The notes below the pieces were generated by a model. It made no database searches. It had not been told where the DNA came from and saw only the letters and a list, made by a program, of their open reading frames with translations. Both the position numbers and the translations under genes were made by a program. This document shows, one piece after another, positions 35,226-43,912 of a DNA stretch of 64,000 bases. This stretch comes from Azonexus sp. (GTDB taxonomy: Bacteria; Pseudomonadota; Gammaproteobacteria; Burkholderiales; Rhodocyclaceae), in contig NZ_JAKLLH010000011.1 of NCBI RefSeq assembly GCF_023150235.1, positions 62,001-126,000 of the forward strand, in the 5' to 3' direction. Each line of letters begins with the position of its first letter. The first letter of the stretch is position 1.

Positions 35226-38141
35226 TCATGCGGCGGGAGCACCCTCGCTTTCGGCTTGCGGCTGCGGCGATTGCGGCGGCGGCGGGGGCGGCGGCGTCTT
35301 CCTGGCCGGAGCGCGTTTCTTCTCGGTCGCCGGCTTGGCCTCGGCCCTGCCCTTCCTTTCTTCCGGGCCGCTGTCGTGACGGGCAATGGTCAGTTCGATC
35401 AGGGCGGCAACGACCAGATGATTGAGCGTCCCCGGCGCGACTTCGCCCTGTTCGTCCGGCTGGCCCATGGCAATGCCGGTGAGGATTTCCAGCGCCTCGT
35501 CGACATGGCTGACCGCATGCACCGCGAACTCGCCGGCAGCCACGGCGGCCACCACGTCGGGACGCAGCATCAGGTGGGCGACGTTGGCGGCGGGGATGAT
35601 CACCCCCTGCCCCGGCTGCAGGCCGCGCGCCCGGCAGAGATCGAAAAAGCCCTCGATTTTCTCGTTGACCGCGCCGATCGGCTGCACGCTGCCGTACTGG
35701 TTGACCGAGCCGGTCATCGCCAGCGTCTGCTTGATCGGCGCGCCGGAGAGTGCCGAGAGCAGGACGCAGAGTTCGGCCAGCGAGGCGCTGTCGCCCTCGA
35801 CCTCGCCGTAGGACTGCTCGAAGACCAGGCTGGCCTTGAACGCCAGCGGCATGTTGCGGCCATAGCGGGCGGCGACGAAGGCCGAGAGGATCAGCATGCC
35901 CTTGCTGTGGATCGGGCCGCCGAGGTCGACCTCGCGTTCGATATCGACGGTCTCGCCATCGCCGAGCGCCACCGTCGCGGTCAGCCGCGACGGGTGGCCG
36001 AAGGTGCAGCCGCCGTAATCGACCGCTGCCAGCGCGTTGATGTGGCCGACCGCTTCGCCGCTGGTGGCGATCAGCAGTTCGTCGCGCAGCATCGCCCGCA
36101 GGTATTCGCGGCGGGCGCGGTCATGGCGGGCTTCGCGCGCGGCCAGCGCGGCCGCGATCTGGGCGGCGCCGATCTGCGCCAGGCCGGCACGGCCGGCCTG
36201 CCAGTTGGCTTCGATCAGCAGGTCGACCAGCGGCGTGAAGCCGGTGGTCAGGCGGGTGTTGTCCTCGATCAGCCGCGAGGCCTGCTCGATGCCGGCAGCG
36301 AGGCCGTCGGCGGCAAGCGGGCGCAAGCCTTCGCGGCGGGCCAGCGTGGCCAGCAGCCGGGCGTAGGCGGCGACGTTTTCCGGGGTGCGCTCGATGGCGC
36401 CGTCGAAATCGGCGACCACCTTGAACAGTGCCGGGAATTCCGGGTCGGCCTCGGCCAGCAGGTAATACACCGAGGGATCGCCGAACAGCACCAGCTTGAG
36501 GTCGAGCGGGATGTGCTGCGGCTGCAGTTGCTGGGTGCTGGCCATGCCGTAGATCTCGCCCAGCGACTCGATGCGGATTTCGCCGGCCTTGAGCAGCCGC
36601 TTCAGCCCTTCCCAGGCGTAGGGCTGGGTCAGCAGGTGGTCGGCGTCGAGCAGCAGGGTGCCGCCGTTGGCGCGGTGCAAGGCGCCCGGCTTGATCAGCA
36701 TGAAGTTGGAGACCAGGGTGCCGAGATGGGCGATGTGCTCGACCCGGCCGACCAGGTTCTGGAAGGTCGGATGATCCTCGAACACCACCGGCCGCTGCAC
36801 CGGCCCGGTACTTTCGTCGCACTCGTCGGGATATTCACGGTCGACCAGCCAATTAACCAAATATCGCTGCAGCGAAACGCTGCCGGTAAACAGCAGCGCC
36901 TCCATCTCGCCTTCGCTTTTATGGCTGTCGCGCAGATTTTCGCCGACTTCGACGATGTCCTTTTCGACCGCCTGCAGATGGGCAACCACCTCGGGCAGGT
37001 CGGCGTAGCGCGCGACCAACTCCTCGATCAAATGCCCGACCGCGCCTTGCAGCGCGGTGGCGGCGGCGACCTTCAGCTTGCCCTGGGTTTCCCGCCGCCA
37101 GCGCGGAAACTGCAGCAGCAAGGGGTGCAGACGGGCGTCGAACTGCTCGATCGCGTCTTCGAGCTGCTGCTGGCGAGCCGCCGGCAGCGCGTCGAATTCA
37201 TCCTGGCCCATGGTTTCCTCACCGCCATCCTTCAGCGGCATGAAACTGAATTCCTCGTCGCTACGCACCAGCGCAACACCCTCGGCCGCCGCCTCCCGCC
37301 CCAAGGTGCGCAGCGCCTCGTCCTGGCGTGCCTGCAGGGCATCCTGCAAGGCGCCAACCTGTTGCCGGTATTCATCGCTGTCGAAGGCAGCGGCCAGCGC
37401 CGGCCCGAGTTCGCCGACAAATTTCTGCATGTCGTCGCGGAACGGCCGGCCGCGTCCCGGCGGCAGCGCCAGCAGGCGCGGCTCGCGTTCGGAGCGGAAG
37501 TTGTTGACGTAGCACCAGTCGCGCAGAGGGCTCTGGCCGGCACCGCCGGTCGCATTGCCGGCCACTTCAGCGGCGGCTTCGGCCAGCAGCCGGCGCACAA
37601 TCGCCTCACGCTGGTCGCCCGGCTCGCCGATCACGAACAGGTTGAAGCCCTGGCGGCGCAGGCCGAGGCCAAAACGTAGCGCCTCGACCGCCTGCGGCTG
37701 GGCGAATTCCTCGCCGATGGCCGCCAGGACACTGCTGTCGGCCCACGCCGGCTGCCAGCCGAATTCATCGGGGGTGCAGACGCGGCGCAGTTTCTCGACC
37801 GACAGCGCCAGACGGGCAGCGGTATCGCTTTTGACAATGCGCACACACTCGCCGCCGGCGGGCGTTTCGCCCGCATCCGCCACGCTGGCGCCGGCCGTGT
37901 TTTCCTTGGGATTTTCCTTGGGATTTTCCTTGGGATTTTCCTTGGGATTTTCCTTGGGATTTTCCTTGGGATTTTCCTTGGGATTTTCCTTGGGATTTTC
38001 CTTGGGATTTTCCTTGGCGGTGTTTTTGGCGCTCTCTTTGGCGCGGCCCTTGACCTCATCCGCCTCGTTGGCGCCGGCTTTGCTCGCCCGGCCCTTGCCG
38101 CTACTGCGCTTGGTCGTCACCGATTCGCTGTTTTTCTTCAC
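35226..38141 (-). CDS. Lon-like ATP-dependent protease (LonB/YcbZ type)
   Basis: A 971-residue AAA+ protease. After a basic N-terminus with nine KENP repeats, it has an AAA_32-type ATPase region (Walker A-like FVIGEPGDQREA; GGTLLLDADHLL as Walker B) and a C-terminal Lon domain with the catalytic serine in GDSASLAEL and lysine in IGAVNEKIEGFF. It ends in a proline-rich tail. I chose the GTG at 38141, which overlaps the preceding stop (GTGA) and has GGAAG about 8-12 nt upstream; GTG at 38165 is the alternative. Coupled to a secretin-N-domain gene. Confidence 0.9.
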   Translation of the reverse strand: MKKNSESVTTKRSSGKGRASKAGANEADEVKGRAKESAKNTAKENPKENPKENPKENPKENPKENPKENPKENPKENPKENTAGASVADAGETPAGGECVRIVKSDTAARLALSVEKLRRVCTPDEFGWQPAWADSSVLAAIGEEFAQPQAVEALRFGLGLRRQGFNLFVIGEPGDQREAIVRRLLAEAAAEVAGNATGGAGQSPLRDWCYVNNFRSEREPRLLALPPGRGRPFRDDMQKFVGELGPALAAAFDSDEYRQQVGALQDALQARQDEALRTLGREAAAEGVALVRSDEEFSFMPLKDGGEETMGQDEFDALPAARQQQLEDAIEQFDARLHPLLLQFPRWRRETQGKLKVAAATALQGAVGHLIEELVARYADLPEVVAHLQAVEKDIVEVGENLRDSHKSEGEMEALLFTGSVSLQRYLVNWLVDREYPDECDESTGPVQRPVVFEDHPTFQNLVGRVEHIAHLGTLVSNFMLIKPGALHRANGGTLLLDADHLLTQPYAWEGLKRLLKAGEIRIESLGEIYGMASTQQLQPQHIPLDLKLVLFGDPSVYYLLAEADPEFPALFKVVADFDGAIERTPENVAAYARLLATLARREGLRPLAADGLAAGIEQASRLIEDNTRLTTGFTPLVDLLIEANWQAGRAGLAQIGAAQIAAALAAREARHDRARREYLRAMLRDELLIATSGEAVGHINALAAVDYGGCTFGHPSRLTATVALGDGETVDIEREVDLGGPIHSKGMLILSAFVAARYGRNMPLAFKASLVFEQSYGEVEGDSASLAELCVLLSALSGAPIKQTLAMTGSVNQYGSVQPIGAVNEKIEGFFDLCRARGLQPGQGVIIPAANVAHLMLRPDVVAAVAAGEFAVHAVSHVDEALEILTGIAMGQPDEQGEVAPGTLNHLVVAALIELTIARHDSGPEERKGRAEAKPATEKKRAPARKTPPPPPPPQSPQPQAESEGAPAA
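37900..38017 (+). repeat. Tandem 12-bp repeat coding KENP in the Lon-like gene
   Basis: TTTTCCTTGGGA repeats almost ten times without interruption, coding lysine-glutamate-asparagine-proline on the minus strand. The period is a multiple of three, so copy-number change leaves the frame open. Not a CRISPR: there are no spacers. Confidence 0.95.
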
Positions 38142-39001
38142 TCGACTTCTTCCACTTTCAGCCACAGGCTGCGATTGTCACTGAGATCACGGGTAGCGAC
38201 GCTGAAGCCGTTACCGGCTTCGCGCCCCTGCGCCTGGCGGCCGCTGCCGCCGAGTTCCAGCCATTCGCCGAGGCGCCCGGCGAGGGTCGTGCTCAGGCGC
38301 TGGCTCTCGACCACGCCCGGCGGCTGCGCACCCCAGCCGGGGCGTTGGCCGCCGGGCAGGCTATCGGCCTGCTGCGTAATGTCGACCCGCACCCGCTCAC
38401 CCTGCACATGCGGCGTCGCATGAAAACCCTGGGCCAGATCGCGATAGACGACGCTGTCGCTGATCACCGCACCGCCCGGCCCGAGCACCACCTGGCGCAA
38501 AGGCACCGGCAGCGAACGGCCGACCTGGATGAAGGCGCGCTGACCATCGAGCGTGCGCACCATCTGCGCCGCGTTTTCCTGGCGGCCGCTGCGGCTGTCC
38601 CAAACACGGGCCTCGACCTCGCCCCGGCGCGTCCCGCCGAGCACCACCTGGCCGCCCACCTGGCCGCCCACCTGGCCGCCCCGGCTGGCTTCGACTTGCT
38701 GACGGTCGAGCGCAACCCGGATCACCAAGCTTTTTTGCGGCTTGTCGAGCGCCGCCAGCGCCCGCTTGATTTCTTCGCGGTTGCGCGGCGAGGCGCGCAG
38801 GAAGAGCTGGTTATTCACCCCGGTCAACGTGCCGCCGGCCTCGACCAGCGGCAGCAAGGTCGGCAACACCTGATCGGCGCTGCGCTGCTTGAGTTCGATG
38901 ATCTCCAGCCCCTGGGCGCGGGCCGGCAAGGCGCCGAACAGGTTGAGCAGCAAAAACAGGCCGAATACCACGGTCGACCGTAAAAAAACGCCTTTTTTCA
39001 T
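38138..39001 (-). CDS. Secretin N-domain-like periplasmic protein
   Basis: A 287-residue protein with a signal peptide (about 30 residues) and one secretin/STN-like short domain (EIIELKQRSADQVLPTLLPL, then GGTLTGVNNQLFLRASPRN and EIKRALAALDKP). The C-terminal half is not a secretin beta-barrel; it has a GGQV repeat and a SDSVVYRDLAQGF-like segment. Role unknown; related proteins accompany type II/IV pilus secretins. Its ATG, signal-peptide start and KKGVFLRSTVV come from a dispersed repeat. Its stop overlaps the Lon-like start, so translation is coupled. Confidence 0.7.
   Translation of the reverse strand: MKKGVFLRSTVVFGLFLLLNLFGALPARAQGLEIIELKQRSADQVLPTLLPLVEAGGTLTGVNNQLFLRASPRNREEIKRALAALDKPQKSLVIRVALDRQQVEASRGGQVGGQVGGQVVLGGTRRGEVEARVWDSRSGRQENAAQMVRTLDGQRAFIQVGRSLPVPLRQVVLGPGGAVISDSVVYRDLAQGFHATPHVQGERVRVDITQQADSLPGGQRPGWGAQPPGVVESQRLSTTLAGRLGEWLELGGSGRQAQGREAGNGFSVATRDLSDNRSLWLKVEEVE
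38968..39000 (+). repeat. Palindromic dispersed repeat at a gene start
   Basis: CCACGGTCGACCGTAAAAAA then ACGCCTTTTTTCA. Read on the minus strand it gives the ATG and first residues of the secretin-N-domain protein. The tail pairs AAAAAA with TTTTTT around CGCC. Confidence 0.75.
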
Positions 39002-39020
39002 CGTAAGACTAACTCCGGTT

Positions 39021-39118
39021 TGAAACCCCGCCCTTCAGGGCGGTGGGAGCCGACCCCGGCCTGAAGGCCGGGGTTTCAGGCGACCGTTTTGGGAGGGGAT
39101 GCAAACCCCTTCCAAAAC
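39021..39118. repeat. Nested hairpins resembling IS200/IS605 ends
   Basis: Outer stem TGAAACCCCG / CGGGGTTTCA (39021-39030, 39069-39078) encloses CCGCCCTTCAGGGCGG and CCCCGGCCTGAAGGCCGGGG. Then GTTTTGGGAGGGG (39086-39098) pairs with CCCCTTCCAAAAC (39106-39118), one mismatch. CCCGCCCTTCAGGGCGG is typical of the ends of IS200/IS605-group elements. No tnpA or tnpB frame remains, so at most a relic or minimal element; a plain transcript end is the alternative. Confidence 0.5.
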
Positions 39119-39233
39119 ATGTTTGACCGACAGGCATGAATGCTCCCTTGCCCGGTTTCCTGCCCGATCACGCCCGCCTTTCGCCGGCACCGGCGCCGGC
39201 GCCAGCAAGGGTTTGGACCGCAGCCGGCGCCAG

Positions 39234-40352
39234 TCATTCGGAGGGAATGTGCGGCAGCGCCAGATATTCGCGCGAATTCATCTCGGTCAGGCGGCTGACC
39301 GTGCGCTTGAACTCGGAAGCCTGCGTGCCTTCGGTGTACAAATCGTCGGCGGCGCAGTCGGCGGTGGCGATCAGCTTGACCTTGTGGTCGTAGAAGACAT
39401 CGACCAGCCAGGTGAAGCGACGCGCCTCCGAGGCCTGGTGCAGGCTCATTTTGGGAATCCCGGAAAGCAGCACGGTGTGGTAGCCGCGCGAGATTTCCAG
39501 GTAATCGTTCTGCGAACGCGGGCCGCCGCACAGGGTGCGGAAGTCGAACCAGATCACCCCGTGGCCCCGGCGGATGGTCGCAATCTCGCGGCCGAGCACT
39601 TCGATCTGGCCACCGCGCTTGCCTTCCTCGCCGGCGACCATCCTGAAGTAATCGAGCATTTTCTTCTCGGCCGCGTCGTCGGCCGGGTGATGGTAAATCT
39701 CGACCTGCTCCAGCGCGCGCAGTCGGTAGTCGATCCCGGCTTCGACCTCGAACACGTCGAGATGCTTGTTGAGCAGCGTAATCGCCGGCAGGAAGCTTTC
39801 GCGGTGCAGGCCGTTGGGGTAGAGCCGGTCGGGCGGGTAGTTGGAAGTCATCACCAGCACCACGCCGTGGCGGACCAGGCCTTCGAGCAGGCGGCCGAGG
39901 ATCATCGCGTCGGCGATGTCGGAGACATGGAATTCGTCAAAACAGAGCAGCCGGGTTTCCTTGGCCACCTGCTCGGCGATCTTCAGCATCGGGTCCGGCT
40001 CGCCCTTGAACTTGTCGAGGTCGCGGTGAATCTGCTGCATGAAGGCATGGAAGTGGATGCGCTTCTTGCGCCGGTACGGCACCGACTCGAAGAAACAATC
40101 CATCAGAAAGCTCTTGCCGCGCCCCACCCCGCCCCAGAAATACACGCCCTGCGGCGGCTTGGGCGGCGCCAGCAGGCGCTTGAAGGTGCTGCCGCGATTG
40201 ACCTTGAACGCCAGCAGATGGGTATACAGGTCCTGCAAGGCCTGCGCCGCCCGCAGCTGCGCCGCGTCGGCGACATAACCGCGCGTGCTCAGCAGCGCAT
40301 GGTAAGCGTCAAGCATGCCGCTCGCGGCGACCTTGAGTTTCTTGTGGGGCAT
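39234..40352 (-). CDS. zapE: Cell-division ATPase ZapE (AFG1-like)
   Basis: An AAA+ ATPase that associates with the FtsZ ring and, in mitochondria (AFG1/LACE1), with respiratory-chain turnover. The 372-residue protein has Walker A WGGVGRGKSFLMD, Walker B LLCFDEFHVSD, sensor residues in VMTSNYPPDRLY and the C-terminal FTWLVDVFYDHKVKL segment. Length and start fit the family. Single gene flanked by the hairpin cluster downstream. Confidence 0.95.
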   Translation of the reverse strand: MPHKKLKVAASGMLDAYHALLSTRGYVADAAQLRAAQALQDLYTHLLAFKVNRGSTFKRLLAPPKPPQGVYFWGGVGRGKSFLMDCFFESVPYRRKKRIHFHAFMQQIHRDLDKFKGEPDPMLKIAEQVAKETRLLCFDEFHVSDIADAMILGRLLEGLVRHGVVLVMTSNYPPDRLYPNGLHRESFLPAITLLNKHLDVFEVEAGIDYRLRALEQVEIYHHPADDAAEKKMLDYFRMVAGEEGKRGGQIEVLGREIATIRRGHGVIWFDFRTLCGGPRSQNDYLEISRGYHTVLLSGIPKMSLHQASEARRFTWLVDVFYDHKVKLIATADCAADDLYTEGTQASEFKRTVSRLTEMNSREYLALPHIPSE

Positions 40353-40565
40353 GGGGATGGCTTTTTTATCGGTGGAAGCCCGCTATTTTGCCAAAGCTGG
40401 GGCGGCGGGGGAAATCGGGAAGCAATCGGGAAGCAATCGGGGAATAAACGGAGAAAGTGCGAAGAAGACGAAAACGCGTGCCGGGTACGCGGCTTCCATC
40501 GTCCTGCTTGCACCGAGCATGCCGTTCAGGAGATGAGGCCCGGATAGACCGCTCCGGCAGTAGAC

Positions 40566-40585
40566 TTGTCCATACATTTCGACAA
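40566..40585. promoter_or_regulatory. Candidate ArsR operator/promoter of the ars operon
   Basis: TTGTCCATACATTTCGACAA has inverted half-sites TTGTC / GACAA with a 10-bp centre and ends 10 nt before the arsR ATG. TTGTCC may also serve as a -35 box. ArsR repressors bind such imperfect palindromes over their own promoters and leave when arsenite binds. Position and symmetry support it; no binding data. Confidence 0.55.
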
Positions 40586-40595
40586 TACTCGAACT

Positions 40596-40952
40596 ATGGA
40601 AACTTTAAACGCCGCCGAACTTCTCGCTGCCCTGGGGCATGAATCCCGCCTGGCCATTTTCCGCTTGCTGGTCGAAGCCGGCCCGGACGGGATCAACGCC
40701 AGCGCCATCGGCGAACAGCTGGGCATGGCACCAGCCACGCTGTCCTTCCATCTGGCGCACCTGAGCCGGGTCGGGCTGATTAGCGGCGAGCGCGAGAGTC
40801 GCTTCATTCATTATTCGGCCAACTACGGGACGATGGATGAGCTGATTGCTTTCCTGACCCGCAATTGCTGCCAGGGCCATGCCTGCCTCCCCAAAACCGC
40901 CGGCTGCGCCAGCACCGAACAACGCCGCGCCAAAACCGGAAAGCCCTCCTGA
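40596..40952 (+). CDS. arsR: ArsR-family arsenite-responsive repressor
   Basis: A 118-residue winged-helix repressor (LGHESRLAIFRLLVEAGPDG; MAPATLSFHLAHLSRVGLI). Near the C-terminus a CC pair (RNCCQGHACLPKTAGC) could bind As(III); the classic CVC of the E. coli type in the DNA-binding helix is absent, so the thiols are arranged as in the C-terminal-cysteine types. Its stop overlaps arsC (TGATG). Confidence 0.92.
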   Translation: METLNAAELLAALGHESRLAIFRLLVEAGPDGINASAIGEQLGMAPATLSFHLAHLSRVGLISGERESRFIHYSANYGTMDELIAFLTRNCCQGHACLPKTAGCASTEQRRAKTGKPS

Positions 40953-41365
40953 TGCCGAACCGCAAAACCGTGCTGGTGCTGTGCACCGGCAACTCCTGCC
41001 GCTCCCAGATGGGCGAAGCCATCCTCAACCACGATCTCGCCGGCCTGGTACGCGGCATCTCGGCCGGCACCAGCCCGCAGCCCAAGGTCGCCGACGGCGC
41101 CATCGCAGCGCTCCGGCTGGCTGGATTGCCGACTGCGGGATTGGCGCCCAAAAGCGTCGAAGCGGTTATCGACGAGGCCATCGACCTGGTCGTCAGCGTC
41201 TGCGACAACGCCCGGGAAACCTGCCCGGTCTTTCCCCGCCCGGTAGCGCGCATCCATGTCGGCTTCCATGACCCGCATGGCGAGCCGCTGGAGAGCTTCG
41301 TTGCCGTCCGCGACGACATCCGCGCCCGCCTGGTGCCGGCGGTGCGCGCCGCGCTTGGCCTGTGA
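40952..41365 (+). CDS. arsC: Arsenate reductase, low-molecular-weight phosphatase type
   Basis: Reduces arsenate to arsenite so that Acr3 can export it. The 137-residue protein has the P-loop LCTGNSCRSQMGEAI (C-x5-R) and two further cysteines in VSVCDNARETCPVF, the triple-cysteine cascade of the thioredoxin-coupled class. Coupled to arsR by overlap and 9 nt before the exporter gene. Confidence 0.95.
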   Translation: MPNRKTVLVLCTGNSCRSQMGEAILNHDLAGLVRGISAGTSPQPKVADGAIAALRLAGLPTAGLAPKSVEAVIDEAIDLVVSVCDNARETCPVFPRPVARIHVGFHDPHGEPLESFVAVRDDIRARLVPAVRAALGL

Positions 41366-41374
41366 GGGAAAGCC

Positions 41375-42442
41375 ATGTCAGCCCAAGACAAAACCACCGC
41401 CCAGCTTGCCACCCCGGCCCCGATGAGCGTTTTCGAGCGCTTTCTGACGCTCTGGGTCTTGCTCTGCATCGTGACCGGCATCGCCGCCGGGCAAATGGCG
41501 CCCGCCGCCTTCCAGGCCATTGGTCGCCTGGAATTTGCGCAGGTCAACTTGCCGGTCGGGTTGCTGATCTGGGTCATGATCATCCCGATGCTGGTCAAGG
41601 TCGATTTCACCGCCTTGCATGAGATCAGGCAGCATGTGCGCGGGATCGGCGTAACGCTGTTCGTCAATTGGCTGGTCAAACCGTTCTCGATGGCCTTCCT
41701 CGGCTGGCTGTTCATCCGCAACCTGTTTGCGCCGCTGTTGCCGGCCGAGCAACTCGACAGTTACATCGCCGGCCTCATCCTGCTCGCCGCCGCACCCTGC
41801 ACGGCGATGGTTTTCGTCTGGAGCCGGCTGACCAACGGGCATCCGCTGTTCACCCTGTCGCAGGTCGCCATCAACGACAGCATCATGGTCTTCGCCTTTG
41901 CGCCGCTGGTGGCCTTCCTGCTCGGCATCTCGGCGATCAGCGTACCGTGGAGCACCTTGCTGACCTCAGTGCTTCTCTACATCGTGATCCCGGTCGGACT
42001 CGCCCAGCTCTGGCGCAGATCGCTGCTGGCCAAGGGGCAGGCGGCATTCGATGCGGCCATGACGCGGATCGGCCCGTGGTCGATCGCGGCCTTGTTGGCG
42101 ACGCTGGTGCTGTTGTTCGCCTTCCAGGGCGAGGCAATTCTCCGCCAGCCGCTGGTGATCGCACTGCTCGCCGTGCCCATCCTGATTCAGGTGTTCTTCA
42201 ACTCGGCGCTGGCTTACTGGCTGAACAAGGCGGTCGGCGAGAAGCACAACGTCGCCTGCCCCTCGGCGCTGATCGGTGCCTCCAATTTCTTCGAGCTGGC
42301 GGTGGCGGCGGCCATCAGTCTGTTCGGGTTTGAATCGGGTGCGGCGCTGGCGACGGTGGTCGGCGTCCTGATCGAAGTACCGGCGATGCTGCTGGTGGTC
42401 AAGCTGGTGAACGCCTCGAAGGGGTGGTACGAAACGGCGTAG
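41375..42442 (+). CDS. ACR3-family arsenite exporter
   Basis: A 355-residue inner-membrane antiporter of arsenite with about ten helices. Family marks include the conserved cysteine of AAAPCTAMVFVWS and NDSIMVFAFAPLVAFLLG. It belongs to the ACR3 (BASS-related) group, not the ArsB group. Position after arsC, 9 nt away, fits an arsenate-reduction/arsenite-export operon. Confidence 0.95.
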   Translation: MSAQDKTTAQLATPAPMSVFERFLTLWVLLCIVTGIAAGQMAPAAFQAIGRLEFAQVNLPVGLLIWVMIIPMLVKVDFTALHEIRQHVRGIGVTLFVNWLVKPFSMAFLGWLFIRNLFAPLLPAEQLDSYIAGLILLAAAPCTAMVFVWSRLTNGHPLFTLSQVAINDSIMVFAFAPLVAFLLGISAISVPWSTLLTSVLLYIVIPVGLAQLWRRSLLAKGQAAFDAAMTRIGPWSIAALLATLVLLFAFQGEAILRQPLVIALLAVPILIQVFFNSALAYWLNKAVGEKHNVACPSALIGASNFFELAVAAAISLFGFESGAALATVVGVLIEVPAMLLVVKLVNASKGWYETA

Positions 42443-42469
42443 GACAACGAGGCAACGGGGGAGACAAAG

Positions 42470-43900
42470 ATGAACTGGATGCTGACCGCGTTACAAGGAG
42501 GCCTCGATAGCCTGGCCTCTTACCTGGCGGCGCATGTGCTGCTGTGCCTGGTGCCGGCTTTCTTCATTGCCGGGGCCCTGTCGGCCCTGGTACCGCAGCA
42601 GGCCATCATCCGTTTCCTCGGACCGGATGCACCGAAGTGGAAATCCTATTCCGCCGCGGCCGGCGCCGGCAGCTTGCTCGCCGTCTGCTCGTGCACCATC
42701 CAGCCGCTGTTTGCCGGCATCTACAAGAAAGGCGCCGGCCTTGGCCCGGCGATCACCTTCCTGTTCTTTGCCCCGGCGGCCAATATCCTGGCCCTGGCCT
42801 ATACCGGCGTCGCCCTGGGGGCCGAATTCGCCATCGCCCGCATCGTGCTGGCGCTGGCCTTCGGGATCGGCATCGGGATGATCATGGCGCTCGTCTTCCG
42901 CGAAACCGATCTGGCCCGCGTTGCCGACGCCCAAACCTTTGCCGAAGGCGGCGGCATACCGGGGAAGACGCTGCTGTTCACCGGCGCCCTGGTCGCGCTG
43001 CTGATTGCCGGCACCTTGCAGCTGGATTTTCTCAAAACCGCACTGTTGACCGTGGATCTGCCGTGGTCCGCCGCCCGCCCGATACAGCGCACCCTCGACC
43101 GCTGGGTGCCGGCCAATCCGGTGATCGGCGCCGAAGGCCTGAGCCTGCACGGCGCCCTGTTGATTGCCTTGCTGGCGACGATCGGAATGTTTGCCTGGCA
43201 CGGACTGGGCAAGATCGACGCCGGCTTCAATCGCTGCACCCCGGTCGCGCTCGGGCTGATCATGCTGACCCTGGTTTTTGCCGCCTTGGGCCTCAAGGTC
43301 AACGACGCGGGTATCGCCCTGACCGTGACCGGACGCAGCCTGGCAGTCACCCTGCTCGGCCTGGCGCTGCTACCGTTGGCCAACCGCCTCGACGAATGGG
43401 ACCGGCAGCAATGGCTGTGGGAAAGCTGGCGCTTCATACAGCAGATTTTTCCGCTCTTGGTGGTTGGCGTCTTCCTGGTCGGTGTCATCCGGGTTTTCAT
43501 TCAACCGCAGTGGATACAAGCCGTGGCCGGCGAGAATACCGTGCTGGCCAATCTGGCGGGCGTCGCATTCGGCGTCTTCATGTACTTCCCGACCCTGGTC
43601 GAAGTGCCGATCGCCAAGATGTTCCTCTCGCTCGGGATGCACCCCGGACCGTTGATCGCCTACCTGATGGCCGACCCGGAACTGTCGCTGCAAAGCATCC
43701 TGATTACCGCCGCCATCATCGGCAAGCTGCGCGCCTGGACTTACGTCGGGCTGGTCGCGCTGTTCTCGACGGCCTCCGGGCTGGCCTACGGCGCCTGGGT
43801 CGACGGCCTGTCGCCGTGGCTGCTGGCCGCTGTCATCGGCGGCTTCGTCGCCTGCATCGTCGGCACCCTGCATTGGCTTGAAACCCGCCGCAAGGCATAG
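42470..43900 (+). CDS. Predicted permease (COG0701, ArsP-like)
   Basis: A 476-residue membrane protein of the DUF318/COG0701 permease family, with duplicated helix bundles. AVCSCTIQPLFAGIYKKGAG is the signature in which the CSC cysteines occur, and FFAPAANILALAY and TLVEVPIAK mark the repeats. Related ArsP exports trivalent organoarsenicals. Here it follows acr3 and precedes a thioredoxin-like gene, a set seen in several ars operons. Substrate in this protein is inference. Confidence 0.88.
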   Translation: MNWMLTALQGGLDSLASYLAAHVLLCLVPAFFIAGALSALVPQQAIIRFLGPDAPKWKSYSAAAGAGSLLAVCSCTIQPLFAGIYKKGAGLGPAITFLFFAPAANILALAYTGVALGAEFAIARIVLALAFGIGIGMIMALVFRETDLARVADAQTFAEGGGIPGKTLLFTGALVALLIAGTLQLDFLKTALLTVDLPWSAARPIQRTLDRWVPANPVIGAEGLSLHGALLIALLATIGMFAWHGLGKIDAGFNRCTPVALGLIMLTLVFAALGLKVNDAGIALTVTGRSLAVTLLGLALLPLANRLDEWDRQQWLWESWRFIQQIFPLLVVGVFLVGVIRVFIQPQWIQAVAGENTVLANLAGVAFGVFMYFPTLVEVPIAKMFLSLGMHPGPLIAYLMADPELSLQSILITAAIIGKLRAWTYVGLVALFSTASGLAYGAWVDGLSPWLLAAVIGGFVACIVGTLHWLETRRKA

Positions 43901-43912
43901 GAGAAGATCGTC

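Noticed and set aside
36833..36850. CACGGTCGACCAG inside the Lon-like gene as a repeat copy
   Set aside because: Only half of the palindrome and no tail; may be chance in coding sequence. Similar half matches at 18674, 28431 and 62990 were left out for the same reason.
37900..38017. Regular 12-bp repeat as a possible CRISPR array
   Set aside because: Units abut without spacers and code for KENP within a protein; there are no cas genes.
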